The translations under genes were made by a program, and so were the position numbers. Under the pieces are notes generated by a model. It was not told the DNA's origin and searched no databases. It was given only the letters and a program-made list of their open reading frames with translations. Positions 8,292-17,887 of a stretch of 64,000 bases of DNA are shown piece after piece. The stretch is from JAZGGS01 sp963764825 (GTDB taxonomy: Bacteria; Bacteroidota; Ignavibacteria; Ignavibacteriales; Ignavibacteriaceae): contig CAVXUA010000007.1 of NCBI GenBank assembly GCA_963764825.1, positions 97,958-161,957 of the forward strand, written 5' to 3'. Within the stretch, counting starts at the first letter, position 1. Every line of letters starts with the position of its first letter.

Positions 8292-8411
8292 GAAATAATT
8301 ATGTATTCATTAGGAAAGACAGAAAATTGATTTCGATTAAATAATGAAATTTTACAATTACAAAATCGATTTAATTTCGATCAACATAGTACAAAAAAAT
8401 AGGAGTAGAAA

Positions 8412-10684
8412 ATGAAAAAAATTTTAATCACGTTTCTTATTTGCTTTGGCATTTCTCAAATTGCTTTAAGCTATGATTTTTATGATATAAAAATATCAAT
8501 ACCATCTAAATAACATTTCACAGTTAATGGGATGAAATTCTTGAAAGTTTATATGCAGCTGGAGACGAAGAAAGATTGGTTGGCAAGCGGTTATTAACGG
8601 TGAACAGTTCGATAGTGTTGGTGTAAGGTATAAAGGAAACAGTTCTTATAATCCCAACCAAATAAAAAATCCTCTGAACATAAAACTGGATCACGTAATA
8701 GAAGATCAGGAATTAGATGGATATGGCACGTTGAAGCTGGCTAATGTTTTTAAAGATCCGAGTTTTGTAAGGGAAACCCTGAGTTATGAAATTGCCAAAA
8801 AATATATGGCTGCAAGCAATGCTAATTATATAAAAGTTACCATCAACGGTACTTACTTGGGACTTTACACCAGCGTTCAGTCAGTTGATAAATTCTTTAT
8901 GGCAAATCATTTCTTCAGTAATGACTATGCACGTTTCAAGGGTGAGTTAACCAGTGGTATGCCTACTTTATCAACAATATGGGGTTACTTTGGTATGGAT
9001 TCCACAAGCTATTTCGATCTATTATGAATTGAAATCGATTATGGATGGGCTGAGATAATTGAGTTCTTGGATATTCTAAACAATAACACTTCATTAGTTG
9101 AAGATATATTGGATGTTGACAGAATTTATGGATGCTTGCCGTTGATAATTTGCTGGTTAACCTTGATGCTCCTATAAATTTCGGTCATAACTATTACCTA
9201 TATAAAGACGGAACGGGAAGGTTCAATCCTGTTATTTGGGATTTAAATGAAAATTTTGGTGCATTTAGTATGTTACTATCAGGTGGTCCATTGAATGTTA
9301 CGCAAATGCAACAGCTGGATCCTTTACTTCACATATCGCATCCGGATTATCCCATCATCAACAAAATCCTCCCCGATCAAACGTACCAGAAAATTTATAT
9401 CGCCCATATGAAAACAATTTTAGAGGAAAACTTTGAAGATGGATCATACGAAACAAGAGCGCTTGAAATTCAAAGTATTATTGATTCAGAGGTTCAGGCG
9501 GATCCCAATAAATTTTTTACCTACAATGATTTCTTAACTAATATTTATAATTCTGTTGGCGGCGGGCCGCAGGCTATTGTTGGAATAACCCAATTAATGG
9601 ATGCAAGAGCAAATTATTTAAGTAATCTTACTTCGTTTCAGTACATCGCACCAGAAATTACTAATATTACACATACACCCACCGCTGTTTCAGCTAATAG
9701 TGATGTATGGTTGAATGCAGAAGTAAGCAATGCAAATATTGTAAAGTTGGCTTACAGGTTTTTGCAGACCAATAAATTTGAAAAGGATGAAATGTATGAT
9801 GACGGCAACCATAATGATGGCACAGCTGGTGATGGTGTTTATGGTGCTCTTATCTCAGTAGGATCCACGGATGTTCAATATAACATATATGCAGAAAACA
9901 ATGATGCTGTTAAATTTTCGCCGGAACGTGCTGAGTATGAATTTTATACCATCGAAGTATCCGGCGATTTAGTAATTAATGAATTTATGGTGGATAACGA
10001 TAATGTTGTTCCGATCCAAGCGGAGAATATGATGACTGGATCGAGCTCTATAACAATTCAAATATTACTATTTCACTAAGCGGTTATTTTCTAAGCGATG
10101 AGAGTAGTGATCTTACTCAGTGGGAGTTCCCCGATACTTCGATAGGTCCCAACGATTATTTAATCGTATGGGCGGATGATGATGCAGGACAACAAGGTTT
10201 ACATGCTAATTTTAAACTTTCAGCATCTGGTGAAGAAATTGTATTAGTTGCACCTGATACTACTATTGTAGACGATGTTACCTTTGGCGCGCAAACAACT
10301 GATTTGAGTACAGGTAGATATCCAAATGGAACCGGGTCATTTGTTTTAATGAATCCAACATTTGAAGAAGAAAATACACCTGGCATTTCCGATGTTAATG
10401 ATACAAATTATGAGCTGCCGAATGATTTTGTCCTCAATCAAAATTATCCTAATCCATTCAATCCTTCGACTACTATATCCTTCTCAATTCCAGCGGAAGG
10501 AATGGTATCATTGAAGATATTCAATTTAATCGGGCAGCAAGTTGATGAAATTGTAAATGAAAATTTATCCGCTGGTAATTATTCATTTATGTGGAATGCA
10601 AAGGATCAAGCAAATGGAATTTATTTTTATAAACTTCAAGCTGGTGAATTCGTTGAAACTAAGAAGATGATACTACTTAAATAA
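8412..10684 (+). CDS. Secreted CotH-type protein kinase with lamin-tail domain and T9SS sorting tail (frameshifted)
   Basis: A signal peptide at the start leads into a CotH domain: V-G-V-R-Y-K-G-N-S-S, K-L-A-N-V-F-K-D-P-S-F-V-R-E, then D-N-L-L-V-N-L-D-A-P-I-N-F-G-H-N-Y-Y-L-Y and V-I-W-D-L-N-E-N-F-G. CotH proteins are atypical secreted kinases. The second half has a lamin-tail-like domain opening V-I-N-E-F-M and containing D-Y-L-I-V-W-A-D. It closes with a T9SS tail: N-Q-N-Y-P-N-P-F-N-P-S-T-T-I, G-I-Y-F-Y-K-L-Q-A-G and K-K-M-I-L-L-K. Shifts occur near 8510, 8590, 9027, 9135 and 10030. Expected to be exported and surface-anchored or released. Confidence 0.82.
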
Positions 10685-10709
10685 ATTCCAACAACTTAAT
10701 TCATTCTCC

Positions 10710-10742
10710 CAACCCCTGCTTAATAACATAGGCGGGGGTTTG
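10710..10742 (+). terminator. Dispersed hairpin repeat, copy 2 (terminator of the CotH gene)
   Basis: Same arms as the copy at 2391 (AACCCCTGC / GGCGGGGGTT) with loop TTAATAACATA, 26 bases after the CotH stop. The T-run is short (TTT then G), so termination may be weak. Confidence 0.65.
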
Positions 10743-10771
10743 TGACATTTTACTTAAATAAAAACAGTGTT

Positions 10772-11281
10772 TTATTTCTCCACCAATTGTCTAATTTTAT
10801 TATTTACTGCGATTTCATCTCCTTTCATATAACCGAGATGCGTGTAAACAATTCTACCTTTCTTATCAATTATCACACTATAAGGTGTTGCCATTGCATA
10901 ATACATTCTTGCCACATCATTGTTAGTATCATATAAAACAGGAAAGGTGTAACCTTTAGATTTTATATACGGCTTCACCTTTGCCACAGTTTTTTGATCA
11001 TCCGTTGAAACGGCTATTAGCATCAGCCCCTCATCTTTGTAGTCACTATAAATTTTTGAGAAAGCTTCAGTTTGATCGCGACACGGTTTACAGATTGAAG
11101 CAAAAAAACTTAAGATAATTGGTCCCTTACCTTTAGTTTCTTTTAATTCAAAAATGCCGCCGTTAATGTCTCCCAGTTCAAAGTTCGGAGCAATTCTTCC
11201 CTGCTGTTCAACCCCCACAATTTGTGCAAAGCCAGTGAAAGAAGTTAATATTGTAATTATAATGAATAGCTTTTGTTTCAA
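10772..11281 (-). CDS. TlpA/ResA-like thiol-disulfide oxidoreductase
   Basis: A 169-residue exported thioredoxin-fold protein. Signal peptide (L-F-I-I-I-T-I-L-T-S-F-T-G-F-A-Q), then A-P-N-F-E-L-G-D-I, L-S-F-F-A-S-I-C-K-P-C-R with the catalytic C-x-x-C, and A-T-P-Y-S-V-I-I-D-K-K-G-R-I-V-Y with the cis-Pro. Last gene of the ArsR-permease-thioredoxin-CcdA run on the minus strand. CcdA would feed electrons to it across the membrane. It probably reduces periplasmic disulfides or apocytochromes, inferred from family. Confidence 0.86.
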   Translation of the reverse strand: MKQKLFIIITILTSFTGFAQIVGVEQQGRIAPNFELGDINGGIFELKETKGKGPIILSFFASICKPCRDQTEAFSKIYSDYKDEGLMLIAVSTDDQKTVAKVKPYIKSKGYTFPVLYDTNNDVARMYYAMATPYSVIIDKKGRIVYTHLGYMKGDEIAVNNKIRQLVEK

Positions 11282-11341
11282 CTATACTTGCTTGAGATTA
11301 TTAATTAAACTCTATCCGAATAAAATTCTGTTCTTAAAAAA

Positions 11342-12043
11342 TCAGTTGACAGAATAAATTAAATACACGCCTCCTAAAATGACAAGGACACCACAAATTC
11401 TTTTAACCCACTTTGCACTTTTAGAAGCCTCATTCCAATCTAAATACTTCTGAACTTTACTTGTAAGAGTTCCGGCTCCAACAATTACCGAGCAATGACC
11501 AAGTCCGAAAAAAAGAAGTAACAAACTTGCTCCTAAAATATTTTCAGAAGACATAGTAAATACCACACCGAGTATTGGTGCCATATAAGCAAAGGTGCAG
11601 GGTCCTAAGGCAATTCCGAAAAGAAGACCTAAAATTAATGCGGCAAGTAGTCCTTTCTGTTTAACAGGAGAAACCGAACCCACATCAAGCGGAAGTTTAA
11701 TAACATCGAGTAAGTAAAGCCCTATTAAAAAAAACAATCCCGCAACAATGTAAGTTCCAATGGTTCCAACATCTCCCATCAACCTGCCTAAAGAAGCAGT
11801 GATGATACCTACTAATGCTATTGTAATAAGAATGCCAATTGCGAAGAGAAGAGAAATGCTAAAGGTTCGGCCAATGCTTACTTTACCCTGCCTTGTAATA
11901 TAACCAACAAGTAATGGGATGCTGGAAAGGTGACAAGGACTTAAAAGAATGCTTAAAATGCCCCAAGCAAAAGATGCAAGCAATGCCATCCAGAAATTTT
12001 GGTAAAGCGCTTCGCTTAAAAAAGTGAATATATCATTTATCAC
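11342..12043 (-). CDS. ccdA: CcdA-type cytochrome c biogenesis/thiol electron-transfer membrane protein
   Basis: A 233-residue protein with six predicted membrane helices. The two redox cysteines sit in the family positions: L-S-P-C-H-L-S-S-I-P-L-L near helix 1 and G-P-C-T-F-A-Y-M-A-P near helix 4. CcdA moves electrons from cytoplasmic thioredoxin to periplasmic thioredoxin-like proteins. It lies between a thioredoxin-like gene and a TlpA-like gene, which are its likely partners. Full length for the family and free of frameshifts. Confidence 0.9.
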   Translation of the reverse strand: MINDIFTFLSEALYQNFWMALLASFAWGILSILLSPCHLSSIPLLVGYITRQGKVSIGRTFSISLLFAIGILITIALVGIITASLGRLMGDVGTIGTYIVAGLFFLIGLYLLDVIKLPLDVGSVSPVKQKGLLAALILGLLFGIALGPCTFAYMAPILGVVFTMSSENILGASLLLLFFGLGHCSVIVGAGTLTSKVQKYLDWNEASKSAKWVKRICGVLVILGGVYLIYSVN

Positions 12044-12061
12044 AATAATCCCCAGCCTTAA

Positions 12062-12436
12062 TTAATTGATGATTGTAAGACCCTGCCCCTGCAAAAATTT
12101 ATCTATTTCTGCTTCGGGGAAAAATCCGACATGCCTGAAAATTTCTTTTTCATTTTCATCAAGAAAAACCTGGGTTGGAATTAATTGAATTTTATAAACT
12201 TCTGCATACTCATGTCCCTCATCAGTCCATACATCATAAAAAATAACTTTAATCTGCTCGCCATATTTTTGTTCAACTGATTTCATAATTGGCTGCATTT
12301 GTATGCAGGGCACACATTTTACGGACCCAAGTTCGACAAACGTTATTTTAGGAGAGGTTTGTTTAATCTCCTTCTCTTGTGCGGATAGAAAAGTCGAAAC
12401 AACTAAGAATAGAATAATAAACGGTGTGATTTTCAT
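12062..12436 (-). CDS. Exported thioredoxin-family protein (CVPC)
   Basis: A 124-residue protein with a signal peptide (I-I-L-F-L-V-V-S-T-F-L-S-A-Q). The thioredoxin fold has F-V-E-L-G-S-V-K-C-V-P-C-I-Q-M-Q-P as active site and I-Q-L-I-P-T-Q-V-F-L-D with the cis-Pro. Its ATG follows the stop of the upstream mini-thioredoxin directly, so the two are probably translationally coupled. Likely a periplasmic partner of the CcdA encoded next. Confidence 0.85.
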   Translation of the reverse strand: MKITPFIILFLVVSTFLSAQEKEIKQTSPKITFVELGSVKCVPCIQMQPIMKSVEQKYGEQIKVIFYDVWTDEGHEYAEVYKIQLIPTQVFLDENEKEIFRHVGFFPEAEIDKFLQGQGLTIIN

Positions 12437-12676
12437 TTAATTTCCTCCCTTTAACCAGGTAATAATTTGATCATCTTTAGGAATGATACCACTACTCTTA
12501 ACTTGTTCATTTACTACAAGACCCGGTGTCATCATTATTCCATACTTTACTATTTCCTGAATATCTGACACTTTTTCAACAGAGGCATCAATATTATTTA
12601 GTTGAATTAATTCTTTTACATTTAACTCTAGTGTATTACATTTCTTGCATCCTGTACCTAAGATTTTTACAACCAT
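12437..12676 (-). CDS. Mini-thioredoxin/redox-active disulfide protein (TM0996/MTH895 family)
   Basis: A 79-residue cytoplasmic protein opening V-V-K-I-L-G-T-G-C-K-K-C-N-T-L with the C-x-x-C active site. It has Y-G-I-M-M-T-P-G-L-V-V-N with the cis-Pro loop, and matches the family in length. These proteins are regularly encoded beside ArsR regulators and ArsP/YraQ-type permeases, as here. Probably a thiol donor or metalloid-binding partner of the permease; the exact role is not established. Confidence 0.86.
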   Translation of the reverse strand: MVVKILGTGCKKCNTLELNVKELIQLNNIDASVEKVSDIQEIVKYGIMMTPGLVVNEQVKSSGIIPKDDQIITWLKGGN

Positions 12677-12779
12677 TATATTTGCCTCTTTCTAATATTT
12701 TAATATTTCTATTTTATCTTTAAGATTATCATTACGCATAAATATAATCTTTACACAAATTTTTTCATTCATTTCATAT

Positions 12780-14081
12780 TTAGAATAATGAACCGTAAAT
12801 CAATCCGCTTATTGTCGACATTATTATTACTAACAAGACATATGTTAGGGTTTTCCGAGTTCCAATAACACTCCTAATGACTAACATATTTGGAAGCGAT
12901 AATGCAGGACCAGCAAGCAATAAAGCCAGCGCAGGTCCTTTTCCCATCCCGCTATTGATTAAACCCTGAAGAATTGGCACTTCGGTTAAGGTTGCGAAAT
13001 ACATAAATGCACCAACTATCGAAGCAAAGAAATTTGAGAATAAACTATTTCCGCCTACTAAGTTTGAAATCCAATGATTAGGAATAATACCACTGCCACC
13101 CTCGGGTGAACCAAGTAAAAAGCCAGCAATTAAAACACCCGCACCAAGTAAAGGAAGGATTTGTTTAGTAAAACCCCACGTTTCGCCCATCCATTCATTT
13201 GCTTCTCCATCGGAAATAGAAAGAAGAATTGTCAACACAACAGCAGCAGCAACAAAAGGAATTAATGGATATTGCGGATAGATAAATGCAAGTATTATTA
13301 CAGGAATTGAACCGAGCATTACATACCATTGTCTTATCTTTAATATGTAAATAAGAGATAATGCTAATCCAACTCCGAACAGTCCTGTTATCAACCATTT
13401 AAAATTGTAAACAAAAGTCCACAAGCCTGAATCAGAATCTGGTGTGCCCCAAGTTGCAAAAACTAGAATTCCTACTAGAATAAAAAAGTGAAATGAGGTT
13501 TGCCAAAATGGTCTACCCTCTTCAACATCGGGCATTGCTAACTGAGCATCTGCTTTTTCCTTTTCTTCTTTTCTGAAAAAGAATGCCATCGATATTCCTA
13601 TAACAATACTGAACACAACTGCACCAACAACCCTTGCAATACCTAATTCAAATCCAAGTATTCTTGCGGTTAAAATAATTGCCAAAATATTTATTGCTGG
13701 ACCCGAATATAGAAATGCAATTGCTGGACCTAAACCAGCGCCTCTTTTATGAATCCCTGAGAATAGTGGAAGAACTGTGCAGGAACATACTGCTAAAATT
13801 GAACCCGAAACAGAAGCAACAAGATAAGAAACCCATTTTTTTGCTTTAGCTCCAAAATATTTTATAACTGCTGCTTGACTAACAAACACCGCAATAGTTC
13901 CTGCAATGAAAAAAGCAGGTATTAAGCAAAGTAGAACGTGTTCCTGTGCATACCATTTTGTTAGTGATAATGCATCGCTAACTGCACCCTGAAATTTTTC
14001 AGACTCAATTGGTAAGAAATAAGCAAAAACGAAAAATCCTGCTATCCACAAAAAGCTTTTATATTGTTCTTTCCAGTTCAC
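12780..14081 (-). CDS. ArsP/YraQ-type permease (DUF318)
   Basis: A 433-residue inner-membrane protein with about ten hydrophobic helices and an internal duplication. Each half carries the family core: A-V-C-S-C-T-V-L-P-L-F-S-G-I-H-K-R-G-A-G-L-G and, later, T-E-V-P-I-L-Q-G-L with G-P-A-L-S-L-P-N-M. The C-S-C pair is characteristic and in ArsP-type members is linked to organoarsenical export. Starts with GTG (14079-14081), 19 bases downstream of the second operator-like site. Genes for an ArsR repressor before it and thioredoxins after it fit a metalloid or thiol-linked exporter; the substrate is not shown by sequence. Confidence 0.85.
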   Translation of the reverse strand: MNWKEQYKSFLWIAGFFVFAYFLPIESEKFQGAVSDALSLTKWYAQEHVLLCLIPAFFIAGTIAVFVSQAAVIKYFGAKAKKWVSYLVASVSGSILAVCSCTVLPLFSGIHKRGAGLGPAIAFLYSGPAINILAIILTARILGFELGIARVVGAVVFSIVIGISMAFFFRKEEKEKADAQLAMPDVEEGRPFWQTSFHFFILVGILVFATWGTPDSDSGLWTFVYNFKWLITGLFGVGLALSLIYILKIRQWYVMLGSIPVIILAFIYPQYPLIPFVAAAVVLTILLSISDGEANEWMGETWGFTKQILPLLGAGVLIAGFLLGSPEGGSGIIPNHWISNLVGGNSLFSNFFASIVGAFMYFATLTEVPILQGLINSGMGKGPALALLLAGPALSLPNMLVIRSVIGTRKTLTYVLLVIIMSTISGLIYGSLF

Positions 14082-14099
14082 TAATTACTTATTGCTATA

Positions 14100-14117
14100 A
14101 TTCGCCAAATATCGAAA
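14100..14117. promoter_or_regulatory. Second operator-like site, between arsR and the permease
   Basis: ATTCGCCAAATATCGAAA matches the palindrome upstream of the repressor at 14 of 18 positions, keeping the TTCG and TCGAAA ends. It lies in the short gap just before the permease start, where a bound repressor could control the permease separately. Confidence 0.45.
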
Positions 14118-14131
14118 CCGTTAGTAAAAAA

Positions 14132-14479
14132 TTATTTTGAGCACAAAATATTTCTATCAACTTTGTTAACAAGTATTCTATCTTTATTTATTATTGCCTC
14201 ATCAGAAATCCAGAAATCCAAACGAGATAGCAAAGAGGAAACACGTTGATCTAATGGAATTGTGTTTATCAGATAATTAACCCATTTTCCGCTCTTCTCC
14301 TCTACAATAAAATCAGCTTCTTTCAATATGCTTAAATGTTTTGATACAGTAGAAGTCGCGAGCTGAAGAACCTCAGTAATTTCACAAACACATAAAGACC
14401 GAATTTGTAACATTTTTAGTATGCGCAACCGATTCGGATCTGATAAAGCTTTAAATATTCTTGCTTTATTTTTTAACAT
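14132..14479 (-). CDS. ArsR/SmtB-family repressor
   Basis: A 115-residue winged-helix regulator. It starts A-R-I-F-K-A-L-S-D-P-N-R-L-R-I-L-K-M-L. The metal-sensing helix reads S-L-C-V-C-E-I-T-E-V-L, with the C-V-C pair of arsenic or cadmium sensors. The recognition helix is A-T-S-T-V-S-K-H-L-S-I-L-K-E-A. It is first in a six-gene minus-strand run and sits 13 bases from an 18-base palindrome that is probably its own operator. The effector is likely a thiophilic metal or metalloid. Confidence 0.9.
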   Translation of the reverse strand: MLKNKARIFKALSDPNRLRILKMLQIRSLCVCEITEVLQLATSTVSKHLSILKEADFIVEEKSGKWVNYLINTIPLDQRVSSLLSRLDFWISDEAIINKDRILVNKVDRNILCSK

Positions 14480-14491
14480 ATTAAAAAGTCA

Positions 14492-14509
14492 TTTCGTTAT
14501 ATATCGAAA
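14492..14509. promoter_or_regulatory. Operator palindrome upstream of the ArsR-type repressor
   Basis: TTTCGTTATATATCGAAA is symmetric at 16 of 18 positions and lies just upstream of the repressor start at 14479. This is the size and position expected for an ArsR-family dimer site. Confidence 0.7.
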
Positions 14510-14556
14510 CATATGTGAGGATTTACAAAGAATCAAATTAATTCTAATGGACTTAC

Positions 14557-14590
14557 CCAATCCCTGCTTAATAACATAGGCGGGAGATTT
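14557..14590 (+). repeat. Dispersed hairpin repeat, copy 3
   Basis: TCCCTGC, loop TTAATAACATA, GGCGGGAGA then a T-run: the same element as at 2391 and 10710, with paired changes in the outer stem. It lies between two divergent genes, 300 bases before the amylase and 78 bases upstream of the arsR-type start, so no gene obviously ends at it. Confidence 0.6.
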
Positions 14591-14874
14591 TTATTGTTGA
14601 AACTTATCTTGTTATTCATAGAAGAAGCTGATTACGATTTTAAGCTATATTCACATTTTTTATCCTACATAAACCCATCAAATACATCCTATTTTATCTC
14701 CATTAAAAGACCCTTTGTTGAATTTATTTTTCTATATTATTTACAAATTATAACTGTTAACTTGTACTATATTTTTTCTTCAATATTTCCATTTGATGAG
14801 CGAAACGAAAGTAAATTTTGTTTTTCTAAGAGAAGAATACAGTAGTAAAGTTCAATTATGAAAGTCTGAATATT

Positions 14875-17749
14875 ATGAATTTATTAATCAAAATATTTGC
14901 AGTTTTATTTTTATCAACTTCTGTCTATTCCCACCCAGTATTTACAGATCCTGAATTTCCAACTGAGTATGATAGCATTACCGTATTTTTAGATGCAACA
15001 CAACCTGGAGTGACTGAACTCCTTAATTATACTGGCACTCTATATGCCCACACGGGTGTAAATTCCAACTACGGTAACTGGCAACATGTAATTGGTGATT
15101 GGGGAAACAATACAAATCAGCCGGCTCTGGAAAGGTTAGGAGCGAATTTTTATAAACTAACCATTGGATTTCCAAGGCAATTCTACAGTGTAATAGATCC
15201 AAATGAACAAATCAACCAAATCGCGATAGTTTTTAGGAGCGCCGATGGAAGTTTGCAATCCAGACCTGATATATTTTTAGATATTTATCAACCCGGACTG
15301 AATGTGGTCGTTGAAAATCCGGATGTCTCTGTAGAGTTTGGTGATCCGCAAAGGTCGCCTGCATTTGTAAAACAAGGATCTTCTGTTTTAATCAAACTTC
15401 AAGTGATAGAGATCGAAACTAAAGTTTCATCATTAACACTTTTTATTGATAATAACCAGGTGGCACAATCCAATGTAGATTCCTTAAATTTTCTTTTTAG
15501 TTATAGTAGTTACTCTACAGGGCCGCACGATGTATTGGCAGTTGGAATTGATACATCAGGAAGTTCAGATTCTACAATTTTTATGATGTTTGTGAATCCG
15601 CTATTGGTTAATTCACCCCCACCAGCAGGAGTAGAACCGGGAATTACTATTAATGATCCCACAAGTATAACATTACTCCTATTTGCCCCGGATAAGGACT
15701 TTGTTTATTTGCTGGGAGATTTTAATGATTGGAAAGTTGAAACAGATTATTTTTTGAATCGCTGGGCTGAAGGACCTGATGATGTTGTTTGGTGGATTAC
15801 GCTGGATAATATAAGCGTTGGAGTTGAATATGCTTATCAATATTTTGTTGATGGTGATAAAATTATAAGAATTGGCGATCCCTTCGGGCATAAAGTCCTG
15901 GATCCCTGGAATGACCAATGGATTGATCCGGTTACGTATCCAAATCTTAAACCCTATCCTCATAATAAAACGAATTCACCTGTTACAACTTTTCAAACAG
16001 GACAATCCCCTTATCCCTGGCAAATTACAAATTTCGAGAAGCCACCAAAAGAAGAACTAGTAATCTACGAACTTCTAATCAGGGATTTTTTAGAATCACA
16101 CGATTACAAAACATTGATAGATACTTTACATTATTTAAAAACGATTGGTGTAAATACTGTTGAGTTGATGCCGGTGATGGAATTTGAAGGTAATAATAGT
16201 TGGGGTTATAATCCCATGTATCATTTAGCTGCCGATAAGTATTATGGTCCCTCACATGATCTAAAGAGCTTTATCGATAGTGCTCACACAAATGGTATTG
16301 CAGTTATCCTTGATATGGTTCTGAATCATGCATTTTGGTACTCACCTCTAAATATGTTATACTGGGATGAGGCAATCAATAGCCCCGCAGCTAATAGCCC
16401 TTATTTTAATCAAGTTCCTAAACACCCATTTAATGTTGGTTATGATTTTAACCATGAAAGTGCAGCTACTCAATATTTTGTAGATCGGGTAAACAGGTAT
16501 TGGCTGGAAGAATTTAAATTTGATGGTTTCAGGTTCGATTTATCAAAAGGATTTACTCAGTTTAACAGCGGTGGTAATGTTGGACTTTGGGGACAATATG
16601 ATCAATCAAGAATTGATTTACTAACAAGAATGGCGGATACAATCTGGGCTTCATTCCCGGATGCTTATGTTATTCTCGAGCACTTTGCTGAGAACTCCGA
16701 AGAAACAGTACTATCAAATTATGGAATGATGCTTTGGGGAAATATGAACCATGAATATAATGAAGCAACTATGGGATATAGTTCCAATTTAAGCGGGGCA
16801 ACACATATTTCGCGTGGATGGAATGATCTTCACCTGGTTTCATATATGGAAAGCCACGATGAGGAAAGATTAATGTATAAGAATCTTCAGTTTGGTAATT
16901 CAAGTGGAAATTATAACATCAAAGATTTTCCAATTGCAATACAAAGAATTAAGTTAGCCGCTGCATTTTATTTTACTATTCCCGGTCCTAAAATGATATG
17001 GCAATTTGGTGAGTTGGGGTACGATTTTTCTATAAACTATCCTTGCATGACCAACGATTGTAGAACTGATCCTAAACCAATAAGATGGGATTATTACGAT
17101 GATGGAAATCGCCGAAATTTGTACAAAGTATTTCAAGCACTTATCGATCTGAGAGAATATGATACATTTAAAAGCACAAATTATAACTACAAATTAAATA
17201 CGACAGGAAAACGGATAACCATACTAGATTCGTCTATGAACGTTAATATAGTTGGCAACTTTGCTGTTCAATCAATTAGTATGAATCCTGAATTTCCGGA
17301 AACCGGTTGGTGGTATGATTACTTTAGCGGTGATAGTATTTTTGTTTCGGATGTTAATGAGCAGATTTCGCTTCAGCCAGGTGAATTTCATATATATTCT
17401 ACCTTTAAACTTCCAACACCGGAAGATGGTATACTGAGTGATGTTGATCAACTAAAAGATATTACTGTTGAGGAATATAATTTGGCTCAAAACTATCCAA
17501 ACCCATTCAACCCATCAACAACAATTCGTTATCAGTATAGTTGAGCCGGGTAATGTTTTAATCAAAATTTATGATGTACTTGGTAGAGAAATTAAAAATC
17601 TTATTAATGAAGTTAAAACTGTTGGCACATATAGTTCAAATTGGAATGGCAATGATAATTTTGGCAACAAGGTAAACAGCGGAGTTTATTTTTATAAGCT
17701 ACAAGCTGGAGATTTTGTTGAAACAAAGAAGATGATTCTATTGAAATAG
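14875..17749 (+). CDS. Secreted GH13 alpha-amylase-family enzyme with T9SS sorting tail (one frameshift)
   Basis: About 957 residues. Signal peptide (A-V-L-F-L-S-T-S-V-Y-S), an N-terminal beta domain, then a CBM48-like module (F-V-Y-L-L-G-D-F-N-D-W-K) at about residues 260-350. The GH13 barrel follows with E-L-M-P-V-M-E-F. The catalytic residues are the Asp in F-D-G-F-R-F-D-L-S, Glu in Y-V-I-L-E-H-F and Asp in M-E-S-H-D-E-E-R. The frame breaks near 17535, inside the sorting tail (N-Q/N-Y-P-N-P-F-N-P-S-T-T-I), which resumes in the next frame and ends K-K-M-I-L-L-K. It should hydrolyse or rearrange alpha-glucans at the cell surface. The next gene is a sugar-type transporter. Confidence 0.9.
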
Positions 17750-17777
17750 AGTTATCTTAATTCTTCTTAAATATTTA

Positions 17778-17813
17778 AGCCCCGGCAATTATCAAGCTTT
17801 GGGGCTTTTTTAT
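17778..17813 (+). terminator. Intrinsic terminator of the amylase gene
   Basis: AAGCCCC and GGGGCTT form a 7-base stem around an AT-rich loop, followed by TTTTTT, 28 bases after the stop. Confidence 0.88.
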
Positions 17814-17887
17814 TTTGTTAGCTATTAAAATATATTTACTATTAATTTTAAGTTTATTCAAAAAAATAGATAGTTAGGATAGTCCTG

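Larger units (their letters stand above)
14480..14874. other. Divergent intergenic region, arsR-type gene to amylase
   Basis: Contains the 18-base operator palindrome and hairpin-repeat copy 3. The remaining sequence up to the amylase start at 14875 is very AT-rich. An 83-codon open frame at 14594-14845 has no signal, family pattern or start context and is dismissed. Confidence 0.6.

Noticed and set aside
14594..14845. Open frame of 83 codons before the amylase
   Set aside because: No signal, family motif or start context; composed of codons expected from AT-rich noncoding DNA.
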